From Lachnospiraceae bacterium (GTDB lineage Bacteria > Bacillota > Clostridia > Lachnospirales > Lachnospiraceae), in assembly GCA_910576335.1 (NCBI GenBank), contig CAJTIU010000017.1:40149-104148 (forward strand): 64,000 nucleotides of DNA. Reading direction: 5' to 3'. The notes beneath the pieces were generated by a model, which saw nothing but the letters and a program-made list of their open reading frames with translations, did not search any database and was not told where the DNA came from. The position numbers were made by a program, and so were the translations under genes. Below, piece by piece: positions 10,563 through 18,787 of the stretch. Each line of letters begins with the position of its first letter. The stretch's first letter is position 1.

Positions 10563-12713
10563 ATGGGAGTGAAAATTGCACTTGCCGGAAACCCGAACAG
10601 CGGAAAGACGACCTTATTTAATGCACTGACGGGTTCCAACCAATTTGTAGGAAACTGGCCGGGAGTTACGGTTGAGAAGAAGGAGGGGAAGCTTAAGGAG
10701 GATAAAGAGGTAGTCATCATGGATCTTCCTGGAATCTATTCCCTTTCGCCATATACATTAGAGGAGGTTGTGGCGAGAAATTATTTGATTACAGAGCGTC
10801 CGGATGCTATTCTTAATATTGTAGACGGGACGAATCTGGAGAGGAACCTTTATCTTACTACGCAGCTTACGGAGCTTGGGATACCGGTTGTCATGGCCGT
10901 GAACATGATGGATGTAGTGAGGAAATCCGGCGACATGATTGATACAAAGAAGCTGGGTGATAAGCTTGGCTGCGAGGTAGTATCGATCTCCGCGCTGAAG
11001 GGTGACGGCATCAGGGAAGCTGCTTCAAAGGCAGTTGCGGCGGCCAGACAAAAAAGCGGCTCTGCCCCGGTGCATGAGTTTGGCGCAAAGGTTGAAGGGG
11101 CGCTGTGTGATATTCAGAACCTGATCGGCGATATTCCGGAGGAACAGAAGCGCTTCTATGCGATTAAACTTTTTGAGCGCGACAGCAGGATCAAAGAGAT
11201 TATGGCAAACGTGCCTGCTGCGGAAGATATTATCCAAAAGGCTGAGAAGGAAATGGATGATGATTCCGAAAGCATTATTACGAATGAGAGATATTGCTAC
11301 ATTGGTTCCATTATAGGGGAGTGCCTTACGAAAGCATCAAAGGAAAAGCTTACAACGTCAGATAAGATTGACCGTATTGTAACAAACCGGTGGCTGGCGC
11401 TTCCAATCTTCGCGGCGGTTATGTGGCTTGTATATTATGTCTCTGTCTCAACGGTTGGGGATTATGTTACAGGCTGGACTAATGACGTCCTGTTTGGTGA
11501 GATTATTCCGCCTGCAGTGGAAGGTTTCCTGGGGAGCATTGGCTGCGCAGACTGGCTTCAGGGACTCATCCTTGATGGTATTGTAGCCGGTGTGGGAGCA
11601 GTATTGGGATTCGTGCCACAGATGCTGGTATTATTCATTTTCCTTGCATTCCTGGAAGGATGCGGATACATGGCGCGCGTAGCATTTATCATGGACCGGA
11701 TTTTCCGTAAATTCGGGCTGTCAGGAAAGTCCTTCATCCCGATGCTTATCGGAACAGGCTGCGGCGTTCCCGGCATTATGGCATCAAGAACCATTGAAAA
11801 TGACCGTGACCGCAAGATGACAATCATGACAACCACCTTTATCCCCTGCGGCGCGAAGCTGCCGATCATCGGGCTGATTGCAGGCGCGCTGTTTGGCGGG
11901 GCATCCTGGGTTGCACCAAGCGCGTATTTCATCGGAATCGCAGCGATTATCTGCTCGGGAATTATTTTAAAGAAAACAAGGATGTTCGCAGGAGATCCGG
12001 CTCCCTTTGTTATGGAGCTTCCGGCGTACCACCTTCCCACAGTAGGAAATGTTCTGCGCAGTATGTGGGAGCGCGGCTGGTCTTTCATCAAGAAGGCAGG
12101 TACAGTCATTCTGCTGTCAACCATCTTCATCTGGTTCACATCAAGCTTCGGTGTTGTGGATGGAAAATTTGGCATGGTAGAAGACTTAAGCGACGGACTT
12201 CTTTCCAATATTGGTCAGACATTTGCATGGATCTTCACACCCCTTGGATGGGGCGACTGGAAATCTGCAGTTGCAGCAATCACAGGCCTTGTAGCAAAGG
12301 AAAATGTCGTGGGGACCTTTGGCATCCTGTATGGCTTCGGCGAAGTGTCAGAAGAAGGAAACGAGATCTGGCAGACTCTTGCAGGAAGCATGACGGCATT
12401 ATCCGCATATTCCTTCCTTGTGTTTAACCTTCTGTGCGCACCTTGCTTTGCAGCCATGGGAGCAATCAAACGTGAGATGAACAATATCAGATGGTTCTGG
12501 TTCGCAATCGGATATCAGTGTGTATTCGCCTATCTGGTTTCCCTGTGCATCTACCAGTTCGGAATGGTATTTTCAGGAGCAGGCTTCGGCATCGGAACAA
12601 TAGCGGCTCTGCTGGTATTGATCGGATTTTTATATCTTCTGTTCAGACCGTATAAAGAAAGCAATACATTCCATATGAACATATCAAGCGTACGCGCCGG
12701 AGCAAGAGGATAA
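10563..12713 (+). CDS. feoB: Ferrous iron transporter FeoB
   Basis: A 716-residue membrane GTPase that imports Fe(II). The N-terminal G domain has G1 GNPNSGKT (residues 9-16), G3 DLPG, G4 NMMD and a G5-like SALKGDG. A helical GDI-type spacer follows. The membrane part starts near residue 280 (LPIFAAVMWLVYYVSV) and includes two gate regions, with GCGVPGIMASR and PCGAKLPI as the conserved cysteine-containing motifs. The C-terminus is short and cytoplasmic. AGGAGG lies 10 nt before the ATG. It belongs to the Fur-like/feoA/feoA operon and is followed by a Cys-rich membrane peptide that is a frequent FeoB partner in Firmicutes. Confidence 0.97.
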   Translation: MGVKIALAGNPNSGKTTLFNALTGSNQFVGNWPGVTVEKKEGKLKEDKEVVIMDLPGIYSLSPYTLEEVVARNYLITERPDAILNIVDGTNLERNLYLTTQLTELGIPVVMAVNMMDVVRKSGDMIDTKKLGDKLGCEVVSISALKGDGIREAASKAVAAARQKSGSAPVHEFGAKVEGALCDIQNLIGDIPEEQKRFYAIKLFERDSRIKEIMANVPAAEDIIQKAEKEMDDDSESIITNERYCYIGSIIGECLTKASKEKLTTSDKIDRIVTNRWLALPIFAAVMWLVYYVSVSTVGDYVTGWTNDVLFGEIIPPAVEGFLGSIGCADWLQGLILDGIVAGVGAVLGFVPQMLVLFIFLAFLEGCGYMARVAFIMDRIFRKFGLSGKSFIPMLIGTGCGVPGIMASRTIENDRDRKMTIMTTTFIPCGAKLPIIGLIAGALFGGASWVAPSAYFIGIAAIICSGIILKKTRMFAGDPAPFVMELPAYHLPTVGNVLRSMWERGWSFIKKAGTVILLSTIFIWFTSSFGVVDGKFGMVEDLSDGLLSNIGQTFAWIFTPLGWGDWKSAVAAITGLVAKENVVGTFGILYGFGEVSEEGNEIWQTLAGSMTALSAYSFLVFNLLCAPCFAAMGAIKREMNNIRWFWFAIGYQCVFAYLVSLCIYQFGMVFSGAGFGIGTIAALLVLIGFLYLLFRPYKESNTFHMNISSVRAGARG

Positions 12714-12785
12714 GCCGGGATACCCGGATATGTTTGAAAAAAGGAGTTAGAAATACTTTAACATAACAGAAAGGAGAGGATGTGA

Positions 12786-12953
12786 ATGGTACTGGCAGCA
12801 GGCAGCAGTGTACTGTCAACGGCTATAGTCGGGGGAATCCTGCTGATTGTAGTCGTACTGGTGATCAGAAGCATGTGGATAAAAAAGAAGAAGACAGGAA
12901 GCTGTGTCGGCTGTAGCTGCGGCTGCAGCGACTGTCCGCACTCATCAAAATAG
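12786..12953 (+). CDS. FeoB-associated Cys-rich membrane protein
   Basis: A 55-residue protein with one membrane segment (about residues 10-27, STAIVGGILLIVVVLVI), a basic stretch (KKKK) and a cysteine-rich tail GSCVGCSCGCSDCPH with five cysteines. This matches the FeoB-associated Cys-rich membrane protein family, thought to act with FeoB in Firmicutes, though its exact role is not established. AAAGGAGAGG precedes the ATG. It is the last gene of the feo operon, and a palindrome follows 7 bp after the stop. Confidence 0.85.
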   Translation: MVLAAGSSVLSTAIVGGILLIVVVLVIRSMWIKKKKTGSCVGCSCGCSDCPHSSK

Positions 12954-12960
12954 CAAATTA

Positions 12961-13008
12961 GCAAGTTGGGGACGGGGCATTTTTAAAAATGCCCCGTCCC
13001 CAACTTGC
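12961..13008. repeat. GGGGACGGGGCA palindrome, copy 2 (short form)
   Basis: A perfect 48-bp palindrome with 24-bp arms (GCAAGTTGGGGACGGGGC plus ATTTTT) and no loop. It is nearly identical to the copy after rpoC. It sits between the end of the feo operon and the promoter of the toxin-antitoxin pair. Confidence 0.9.
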
Positions 13009-13011
13009 ATA

Positions 13012-13040
13012 TTGACGTACGTAAATGCGTACGTTATAAT
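13012..13040 (+). promoter_or_regulatory. Promoter and operator of the toxin-antitoxin pair
   Basis: TTGACG at 13012-13017 and TATAAT at 13035-13040 are 17 bp apart. Between them lies a perfect inverted repeat, ACGTACG (13015-13021) and CGTACGT (13028-13034), the likely operator for autorepression by the antitoxin or the complex. Confidence 0.8.
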
Positions 13041-13060
13041 TTAGAAAAGGAGATGGTAAC

Positions 13061-13315
13061 ATGACTGCAATAAGTGTGACAAAAGCAAGAGAAAATATAT
13101 ATCAAATATTATCTGAGGTTAATAATAACAGTCAGCCAATCACAATTACGAATAATCGTGGGAAAAATGGTGTTCTCATATCAGAGGATGATTGGAACGC
13201 TATACAGGAAACATTATACCTGAATTCTATTCCGGGTATGGCAGAAAGTATTGTTGAAGCAGGAAAAGAGCCGCTTGAGGATTGTTCGGTATATGATCCA
13301 AGTGAGGAATGGTAA
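13061..13315 (+). CDS. Phd/YefM family antitoxin
   Basis: An 84-residue antitoxin. The N-terminal DNA-binding part (MTAISVTKARENIYQILSEV) and the phrase PITITNNRGKNGVLISEDDW are typical of YefM/Phd proteins, and the acidic C-terminal part would wrap the toxin. AAAAGGAG lies before the ATG. The stop codon is directly followed by the toxin ATG, so the two are coupled. The pair is more AT-rich than its neighbours and lies between two unrelated operons, which suggests acquisition by transfer. Confidence 0.9.
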   Translation: MTAISVTKARENIYQILSEVNNNSQPITITNNRGKNGVLISEDDWNAIQETLYLNSIPGMAESIVEAGKEPLEDCSVYDPSEEW

Positions 13316-13609
13316 ATGTATATAATTAGATTTAGTAAACAGGCTGACAAAGACAAGAAGTTGCTAAAAGGGGCGGGACTTGCTTCAAAAGCCAAAAAAT
13401 TGTTGGATTTAATAGCAGAAAATCCTTTTCAAAATCTACCACCGTATGAAGGATTATTAGGAAATTTAAGCGGATATTATTCCAGAAGAATTAATATTCA
13501 GCATAGATTAGTTTATCAGGTATACAATGAGTCAGTTGTCATTAATGAAGTTGAATATCAAGGGACGATAAAAATTGTTCGTATGTGGACGCATTATGAC
13601 AGAATTTGA
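13316..13609 (+). CDS. YoeB/Txe family toxin
   Basis: A 97-residue ribosome-dependent mRNA endonuclease of the YoeB type. GNLSGYYSRRINIQHRLVYQV and the C-terminal MWTHY are the family signature. By alignment to E. coli YoeB, the catalytic residues fall at Glu45, Arg64, His93 and Tyr94, all present. It carries about ten residues more than E. coli YoeB near the middle and three after the HY end. It starts immediately after the antitoxin stop (no gap). Confidence 0.92.
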   Translation: MYIIRFSKQADKDKKLLKGAGLASKAKKLLDLIAENPFQNLPPYEGLLGNLSGYYSRRINIQHRLVYQVYNESVVINEVEYQGTIKIVRMWTHYDRI

Positions 13610-13615
13610 TAAGGA

Positions 13616-13753
13616 TTAAAAATAATCCAGTACCCTCTTTGTGTTACGGATCCAGTCCCACATTGGACTGTCCATATTATCCTCTGCCATCTCTTTGAAA
13701 TCTTTTTGCGGAATGTCGATGACAAGCAATTCACTTCTTTCTTCAATTTTCAT
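13616..13753 (-). CDS. Small hypothetical protein
   Basis: A 45-residue acidic ORF read leftwards (MKIEERSELLVIDIPQKDF ... RNTKRVLDYF) that ends 6 bp from the end of the toxin gene. AAAGGAA is 13-19 nt before the ATG on the reverse strand, a rather long spacing. I do not recognise the family. The composition (many charged residues, a plausible helix at the C-terminus) is protein-like, but it may be a remnant. Confidence 0.35.
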   Translation of the reverse strand: MKIEERSELLVIDIPQKDFKEMAEDNMDSPMWDWIRNTKRVLDYF

Positions 13754-13988
13754 AGTTTGTTGTTCCTTTTTGTTTGTTTTTATGTAGTATATGGGCAGAA
13801 CGATAGAGGGAACGCAAGGCTGTACTAGTTTATCGCCCATGTATGGGAGAGGATGTTAAAGGAGAAGGAGGAAAGCGGGCTCAGACTGCTGCTTAAAGAG
13901 GAAGAGACACGGTATAAGGCATGGAAGCGCAGGAAGTTTTGAAAAATAAGATAATCTAATGGAGACATAAGAAAATGTAATGTTTTTA

Positions 13989-14206
13989 TTGACATGGCTT
14001 CTTCCAGGTGCTATAGTATACTCAACCCTCCAAGGGATGTGTATTGCAGCATAATAGCAGTATATTGATGTCCCAGTGCAGTATTTCTTAACAGACAGGC
14101 TAGCCTGGGCTGTTACGTTTTAGCATCTTCCTAGAAGTGCTGCACTGGTGCTGCGATGCAGCATGGAACCGGAGGTATTTGAAAAAAGGAAGAAGAGGTG
14201 TGTTTT
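13989..14206 (+). promoter_or_regulatory. Promoter and long structured leader of putP
   Basis: TTGACA at 13989-13994 and TATAGT at 14012-14017 (17 bp apart) give a leader of about 180 nt. It holds a strong hairpin, TAACAG with CTGTTA around AGG-CT-AGCCT (about 14089-14115). A second possible stem follows between TGCTGC and GCAGCA (about 14138-14163). I do not recognise a known riboswitch. The rest of the gap 13754-13988 shows only a 29-codon ORF at 13853-13942 with no recognised family. Confidence 0.6.
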
Positions 14207-15733
14207 ATGAGTGGTGTCAGCGTTATTATTTTGTGTACGATTCTCGCTTATATGTGCCTGCTGATTGGCGTAGGGGCTTATAATGCGAGAAAGAACAGCA
14301 GCAGTGAGGATTTTTATCTCGGCGGAAGGAAGATGGGCGCTCTGGTTGTTGCCATGAGTGCGGAGGCGAGCGATATGTCAAGCTGGCTTCTTATGGGTCT
14401 TCCGGGAGTTGCATATCTTACGGGTCTTGCAGATGCATTCTGGACTGCGGCAGGTCTTGCAATAGGTACATATCTGAACTGGCTCTTTACGTCAAGAAGA
14501 CTGAGACGTTATTCAGAGAAAATCGGTGCGATTACAGTGCCTACATTCTTTGCAAAGAGATTCCATGATGACAGGAATATTATTACAGCGATTTCAGCAG
14601 TTATTATTGTAGTATTTTTCGTACCGTATGTAGCATCTGGGTTTGCGGCATGCGGCAAGCTGTTTAATTCGCTGTTTGGGCTGGATTATATGACAGGTGC
14701 GATTCTGTTTGCCATTATTATTGTAGTCTACACGATTGCAGGAGGATTCACAACTGTAGCGACGAATGATTTGATTCAAAGTATCGTTATGTCCATTGCG
14801 CTTGTTTCCATCGTAACATTTGGTGTGAGCAGCGCGGGCGGCATGGATGCAGTTATGGACAATGCGAAGTCACTGTCCGGGTATCTCTCCTTTTCCGCGA
14901 TTCATGATGCGGTTGCAGGAACGGCAGTTCCGTATTCTGCGCTGTCAGCAGTATCACTTCTGGCATGGGGAATCGGTTACTTCGGTATGCCCCATATTCT
15001 CGTAAGATTTATGTCAATTGAGGACGAGAATAAGCTTGTGCTTTCCAGACGTGTTGCTTCTGTATGGGTAACAATTGCCATGGGTGTTGCTATCTTCATC
15101 GGCATTGTAGGCCTGGCAGTGGTAAATGCAGGGGCAATGGAGCCGCTTGAGGACAGCGAGCGCATTATTATTGCACTGACCAATCTATTGAGCCAGCACG
15201 GCTTCCTGACAGCAGTTCTCGGTGGTGTGATTCTTGCAGGCATCCTTGCAGCAACCATGTCTACGGCAGACAGCCAGATGCTCGTTGCAGCGTCCGGCGT
15301 ATCCGAGAATATTGTCCAGGATTTTATGGGAAAGAAGCTGACGGAAAAGCAGGGACTCCTTGTAGCCAGAGGTACAATTCTGGTCATTGCGTTTATTGCG
15401 TTATTCATGGCAAGAGATCCGAATTCCAGCGTATTTGGTATCGTATCCTTCGCATGGGCAGGTATGGGAGCAGCTTTTGCAGGAGTTATGATCTGCTCAC
15501 TGTTCTGGAAGCGTACAACACTGCAGGGAGCTCTTGCAGGCATGATTTCCGGCGGAGCAATGGTATTTATCTGGAAATACATGGTTCGTCCGATGGGCGG
15601 AGTGCTTGATATCTATGAACTGCTTCCGGCATTCCTTGTGTCACTGGCAATGATTATAATTGTGAGCCTTGTGACGAAGGCGCCAGATCAGTCAATTATC
15701 GACGAATTTGAAAGTGTAACGATAAAAAAATAG
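14207..15733 (+). CDS. Sodium:solute symporter, PutP-like
   Basis: A 508-residue member of the solute:sodium symporter family with about 12-13 membrane helices, closest in pattern to the sodium/proline symporter PutP. Typical stretches are DFYLGGRKMG, SAEASDMSSWLLMGLPG (sodium and substrate region in helix 2) and GGFTTVATNDLIQ. ATG 14207 is chosen over GTG 14198 because GAGG at 14195-14198 is correctly spaced from it. Proline is the most likely substrate, but other small solutes are possible. Transcribed alone from the promoter at 13989, with a palindromic element 10 bp after the stop. Confidence 0.88.
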   Translation: MSGVSVIILCTILAYMCLLIGVGAYNARKNSSSEDFYLGGRKMGALVVAMSAEASDMSSWLLMGLPGVAYLTGLADAFWTAAGLAIGTYLNWLFTSRRLRRYSEKIGAITVPTFFAKRFHDDRNIITAISAVIIVVFFVPYVASGFAACGKLFNSLFGLDYMTGAILFAIIIVVYTIAGGFTTVATNDLIQSIVMSIALVSIVTFGVSSAGGMDAVMDNAKSLSGYLSFSAIHDAVAGTAVPYSALSAVSLLAWGIGYFGMPHILVRFMSIEDENKLVLSRRVASVWVTIAMGVAIFIGIVGLAVVNAGAMEPLEDSERIIIALTNLLSQHGFLTAVLGGVILAGILAATMSTADSQMLVAASGVSENIVQDFMGKKLTEKQGLLVARGTILVIAFIALFMARDPNSSVFGIVSFAWAGMGAAFAGVMICSLFWKRTTLQGALAGMISGGAMVFIWKYMVRPMGGVLDIYELLPAFLVSLAMIIIVSLVTKAPDQSIIDEFESVTIKK

Positions 15734-15743
15734 GATGAGAGTC

Positions 15744-15818
15744 AATTGGGGACGGGGCATTTTTCACATCAGAAGCTCCACTGGAGCTTCTGATGTGAAA
15801 AATGCCCCGTCCCCAATT
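15744..15818. repeat. GGGGACGGGGCA palindrome, copy 3 (long form)
   Basis: A perfect 75-bp inverted repeat: 37-bp arms around a single C at 15781. The outer part is the same GGGGACGGGGCATTTTT core as in the short copies. The inner part is CACATCAGAAGCTCCA and its complement, shared with the copy at 51506. It could terminate putP transcription. Confidence 0.9.
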
Positions 15819-15834
15819 AATTTGCAAAGAAACA

Positions 15835-15864
15835 TTGTTACAGGGTATAAAAGTATGTTACAAT
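15835..15864 (+). promoter_or_regulatory. Possible promoter of the holB operon
   Basis: TTGTTA at 15835-15840 and TACAAT at 15859-15864, 18 bp apart. The leader then contains a dispersed repeat (15881-15943). Only the match to consensus supports this. Confidence 0.45.
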
Positions 15865-15880
15865 AGATAAGAATATACTT

Positions 15881-15943
15881 GTAACTGCTCAGCAGGCCTG
15901 CGTTTTTACTGCGCTGGCTGTAAGAAAGTGATTCGGGAGTTAC
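15881..15943 (+). repeat. Short copy of the GTAACT...CAGCAG repeat
   Basis: 63 bp beginning GTAACTGCTCAGCAGG and ending GGGAGTTAC. Its body (ACTGCGCTGGCTGTAAGAAA and GTGATTC) is nearly identical to the left 60 bp of the element between fliH and fliI at 26471. It lacks that element's inner hairpin and I see no flanking duplication, so it looks like a shortened derivative. Confidence 0.75.
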
Positions 15944-15971
15944 TTTAAGAAGAATGTAGAGGGGATACAAC

Positions 15972-16961
15972 ATGGGAAGCTTTAAAGATGTAGTTGGACA
16001 TAAAGACATTATACGGTATATACAGAATGCGGCCAGGGAGGATAAGGTGACACATGCGTATATTATCAATGGCGCAAGGGGAGCAGGAAAGAAGATGCTC
16101 GCAAGGCTTTTTGCCATGACGCTTTTGTGTGAAAGAAGAGATGGGGATCCCTGCAGCAAATGCCATTCGTGTATCCAGGCAGAAAGCGGCAACCACCCGG
16201 ATATTATCACAGTAACCCATGAGAAGCCGAATTCTATTGGTGTAGACGATATAAGAGAACAGGTGAATAACACGATCCAGATCAAGCCCTACAGCGGACC
16301 ATATAAGATCTATATCATCCCGCAGGCGGATCTGATGACTGCACAGGCACAGAATGCACTTCTAAAGACGATAGAGGAGCCGCCGGAGTATGCCGTGATT
16401 CTGCTTCTGACGGAGAATGCGGACATGCTGCTTCCGACGATTAATTCCCGCTGTGTCATGCTTAAGCTGCGTAATATTAAGGAGACCCTGATCCGTAAAT
16501 ATCTGATGGAGAGACTGCAGGTGCCGGATTATAAGGCGGATATCTGTGCGGCATTTGCACAGGGGAATATGGGAAGAGCCATCACGCTGGCGAATTCTGA
16601 ACATTTTAATGAGATCAGAGAGGAGGCGCTCCATCTTCTGCAGCATGTTCAGGATATGGAGATCAGCGAGATCGTGGAGGCAGTGAACCGTGTGTCTGCA
16701 TACAAATTAGAAATTACGGATTTTCTGGATATCATTATGATATGGTATCGCGATGCTTTGCTCTATAAGGCGACAAGAGATACGGAGAGGGTTGTCCTGA
16801 AGGATCAGATGCATTATATGAAGGAACAGGCAAGAAGGAGTTCTTATGAAGGAATCGGATTGATTCTTGAGAGTTTGGAAAAGGCGAAGGCAAGGCTTCG
16901 GGCCAACGTGAATTTTGAGCTGGTGATGGAGCTTTTGTTCTTGACGATAAAGGAGAATTAG
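15972..16961 (+). CDS. holB: DNA polymerase III delta' subunit
   Basis: Clamp-loader delta' subunit (329 aa). The first domain is AAA+ like, with NGARGAGKKMLARLF in the P-loop place and a four-cysteine zinc module (Cys53, Cys61, Cys64, Cys67). NALLKTIEEPP and INSRC are the conserved AAA+ sensor regions of clamp-loader subunits. It heads an operon with ricT (3 bp later) and trmN6, the same order as in the Bacillus holB-yaaT-yabB region, though yabA is missing here. Confidence 0.92.
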   Translation: MGSFKDVVGHKDIIRYIQNAAREDKVTHAYIINGARGAGKKMLARLFAMTLLCERRDGDPCSKCHSCIQAESGNHPDIITVTHEKPNSIGVDDIREQVNNTIQIKPYSGPYKIYIIPQADLMTAQAQNALLKTIEEPPEYAVILLLTENADMLLPTINSRCVMLKLRNIKETLIRKYLMERLQVPDYKADICAAFAQGNMGRAITLANSEHFNEIREEALHLLQHVQDMEISEIVEAVNRVSAYKLEITDFLDIIMIWYRDALLYKATRDTERVVLKDQMHYMKEQARRSSYEGIGLILESLEKAKARLRANVNFELVMELLFLTIKEN

Positions 16962-16964
16962 GCA

Positions 16965-17876
16965 ATGGTAAGAGTAATAGGAGTAAGATTCCGCCCGGCG
17001 GGGAAGATTTATTTTTTTGCGCCGGGCAGACATAAAGTAAAGAACGGCGACAAGGTAATTGTGGAGACGGCCAGAGGAGTGGAGTTTGGTTCCGTAGTGA
17101 CTGGACCGAAGGAAGTGGAGGATTCCCGTATTACCCAGCCTCTAAAGCCGGTTATCCGGATTGCGACTGAGGAGGATAAGAATAAGGAAGCCAGAAACAG
17201 GGAGAAGGAGAAGGAAGCCTTTGCGATCTGTCTGGAGAAGATCCGGAAGCATGGGCTTGAGATGAAGCTGATTAATGCAGAGTATACATTTGATAATAAT
17301 AAGGTGCTGTTTTATTTTACGGCGGATGGACGGATTGATTTCCGGGAGCTTGTGAAGGATCTGGCAAGTGTGTTCCGTACTAGAATTGAGCTGCGGCAGA
17401 TCGGGGTGCGGGATGAGACGAAGATCCGCGGCGGTATTGGAATCTGCGGGCGCTCACTGTGCTGCCATACGTATCTTGCTGAATTTGCACCGGTTTCCAT
17501 TAAGATGGCAAAGGAACAGAATCTGTCTCTGAATCCGACGAAGATCTCTGGCGTGTGCGGACGCCTGATGTGCTGTCTGACTAATGAGGAAGAGACATAT
17601 GAGCAGCTTAACAGCCGCCTTCCCGGGAACGGAGACCGTGTGACTACCCCTGAGGGGCTTAAGGGAGATGTGCAGTCTGTGAATGTACTCCGCCAGCTTG
17701 TGAAGGTGATCGTAACGCTGGACAATGACGAGAAGGAGATACGGGAATACAAGGCGAGTGAACTCCGCTTCAGGCCAAAGAGGAAGAAAAAGGATGTTAA
17801 GCTGACCAGGGAAGAGATGGCAGAGCTGAAAGCGTTGGAAGAGAAGAACGGAGCATCGAAGCTGGATGATGAATAA
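16965..17876 (+). CDS. ricT: PSP1 domain protein RicT (YaaT)
   Basis: A 303-residue PSP1 protein. Homologues form the RicT-RicA-RicF complex that helps RNase Y maturation of mRNAs and influences sporulation and competence in Bacillus. The conserved cysteines GICGRSLCCHTYL and VCGRLMCCL, iron-sulfur ligands in the complex, are present. The C-terminus is Lys/Glu rich. AAAGGAG precedes the ATG, and the gene overlaps the next by 11 bp, showing tight coupling. Confidence 0.92.
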   Translation: MVRVIGVRFRPAGKIYFFAPGRHKVKNGDKVIVETARGVEFGSVVTGPKEVEDSRITQPLKPVIRIATEEDKNKEARNREKEKEAFAICLEKIRKHGLEMKLINAEYTFDNNKVLFYFTADGRIDFRELVKDLASVFRTRIELRQIGVRDETKIRGGIGICGRSLCCHTYLAEFAPVSIKMAKEQNLSLNPTKISGVCGRLMCCLTNEEETYEQLNSRLPGNGDRVTTPEGLKGDVQSVNVLRQLVKVIVTLDNDEKEIREYKASELRFRPKRKKKDVKLTREEMAELKALEEKNGASKLDDE

Positions 17877-18564
17877 GGATATAAGATTACTGGAGGGCGA
17901 GCGCCTGGATGACCTTATGATCAATGGGTATGAGATCATCCAGCATCCGGGGCGTTTCTGCTTTGGGATAGACGCAGTGCTTCTGTCTGATTTTGCAGTG
18001 GTGAAGAAGGGCGAGCATGTGCTGGACCTGGGAACAGGTACCGGGATTCTGCCTATACTTCTTGAGGCGAAAAATGAGGGCGGAATCTATACCGGGCTGG
18101 AGCTTCAGGAGGAAAGCGCGGACATGGCGAGAAGAAGTGTTGTCTATAACGGGCTTGAGGAGAGCATCAGAATTGTAACAGGAGATATCAGGGAGGCAGC
18201 AGGGACATTTGGCGCAGCCTCCTTTGAGGTTATTACCGTGAACCCACCTTACATGATCGGACAGCATGGACTGAAAAATGAAAATGAGGCATTGTATGTT
18301 GCCCGGCATGAGGTAATGTGTACACTGGAGGATGTCCTGCGGGAGAGTGAGAAGCTTCTGAACTGGAAGGGAAGATTCTATATGATTCACAGACCCTTCC
18401 GGCTGCCGGAGATCTTTATGAAGATGTGTGAACATAAGATTGAGCCGAAGAGGATCCGCTTTGTGCATCCCTATGTGGATAAAGAGCCTAATATGGTGCT
18501 CATTGAGGGGCTGCGCGGAGGAAGGCCCAGGCTTACAGTGGAACCGCCGCTGGTGTTGTACTGA
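17866..18564 (+). CDS. trmN6: tRNA1(Val) adenine-N6 methyltransferase family protein
   Basis: A 232-residue SAM-dependent methyltransferase. Motif I is LDLGTGTGILPILL, and the catalytic motif VITVNPPYMIG carries the NPPY that marks N6-adenine methylation. The N-terminal phrase GRFCFGIDAVLLSDF is typical of the TrmN6/YabB group that modifies A37 of tRNA1(Val). It starts inside the end of ricT (two adjacent ATGs at 17866 and 17869). It ends the operon. Confidence 0.88.
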   Translation: MMNKDIRLLEGERLDDLMINGYEIIQHPGRFCFGIDAVLLSDFAVVKKGEHVLDLGTGTGILPILLEAKNEGGIYTGLELQEESADMARRSVVYNGLEESIRIVTGDIREAAGTFGAASFEVITVNPPYMIGQHGLKNENEALYVARHEVMCTLEDVLRESEKLLNWKGRFYMIHRPFRLPEIFMKMCEHKIEPKRIRFVHPYVDKEPNMVLIEGLRGGRPRLTVEPPLVLY

Positions 18565-18589
18565 TATTGCATTTATTCCCGCGAATCAA

Positions 18590-18656
18590 CAAGCCAAGTA
18601 GCCATGCTTGCATGGATATTTGAGACGGCCGAGAGAGTCAAATACCCAGCGGCTTG
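18590..18656. other. Branched inverted-repeat structure after trmN6
   Basis: An outer stem CAAGCC (18590-18595) and GGCTTG (18651-18656) encloses a perfect hairpin CCATGC-TT-GCATGG (18602-18615) and a second hairpin TATTTGA (18617-18623) with TCAAATA (18638-18644). This is a three-way junction on paper. It could be a structured RNA or a repeat element. A further stem ATGCCCC/GGGGCAT lies at 18675-18700. Confidence 0.5.
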
Positions 18657-18708
18657 GTGCGTATAACAAATTTCATGCCCCGTAGTCTGCTGTGGGGCAT
18701 TTGACTAT

Positions 18709-18742
18709 AAAAAGAGAGTTTCGTAAACGAAACTCTCTTTTT
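18709..18742. terminator. Bidirectional terminator between trmN6 and the chemoreceptor
   Basis: 15-bp arms AAAAAGAGAGTTTCG and its complement around a TAAA loop, with A-rich left and T-rich right flanks, so it can end transcription from both convergent genes. Confidence 0.9.
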
Positions 18743-18787
18743 TATTAGTAGTTGCTATGTTACTGCCTGCACCGTAAACAATAAGGT

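Noticed and set aside
11558..12208. Long reverse-strand ORF (216 codons) inside feoB
   Set aside because: Shadow of feoB codon bias; no ribosome binding site or family pattern.
13853..13942. 29-codon ORF with GGAG-like sequence before it
   Set aside because: Too short and without a recognised family or neighbour; may be a gene remnant, but not supportable.
14018..14206. T-box or known riboswitch in the putP leader
   Set aside because: No AGGGTGGNACCGCG T-box sequence or other recognised aptamer core was found.
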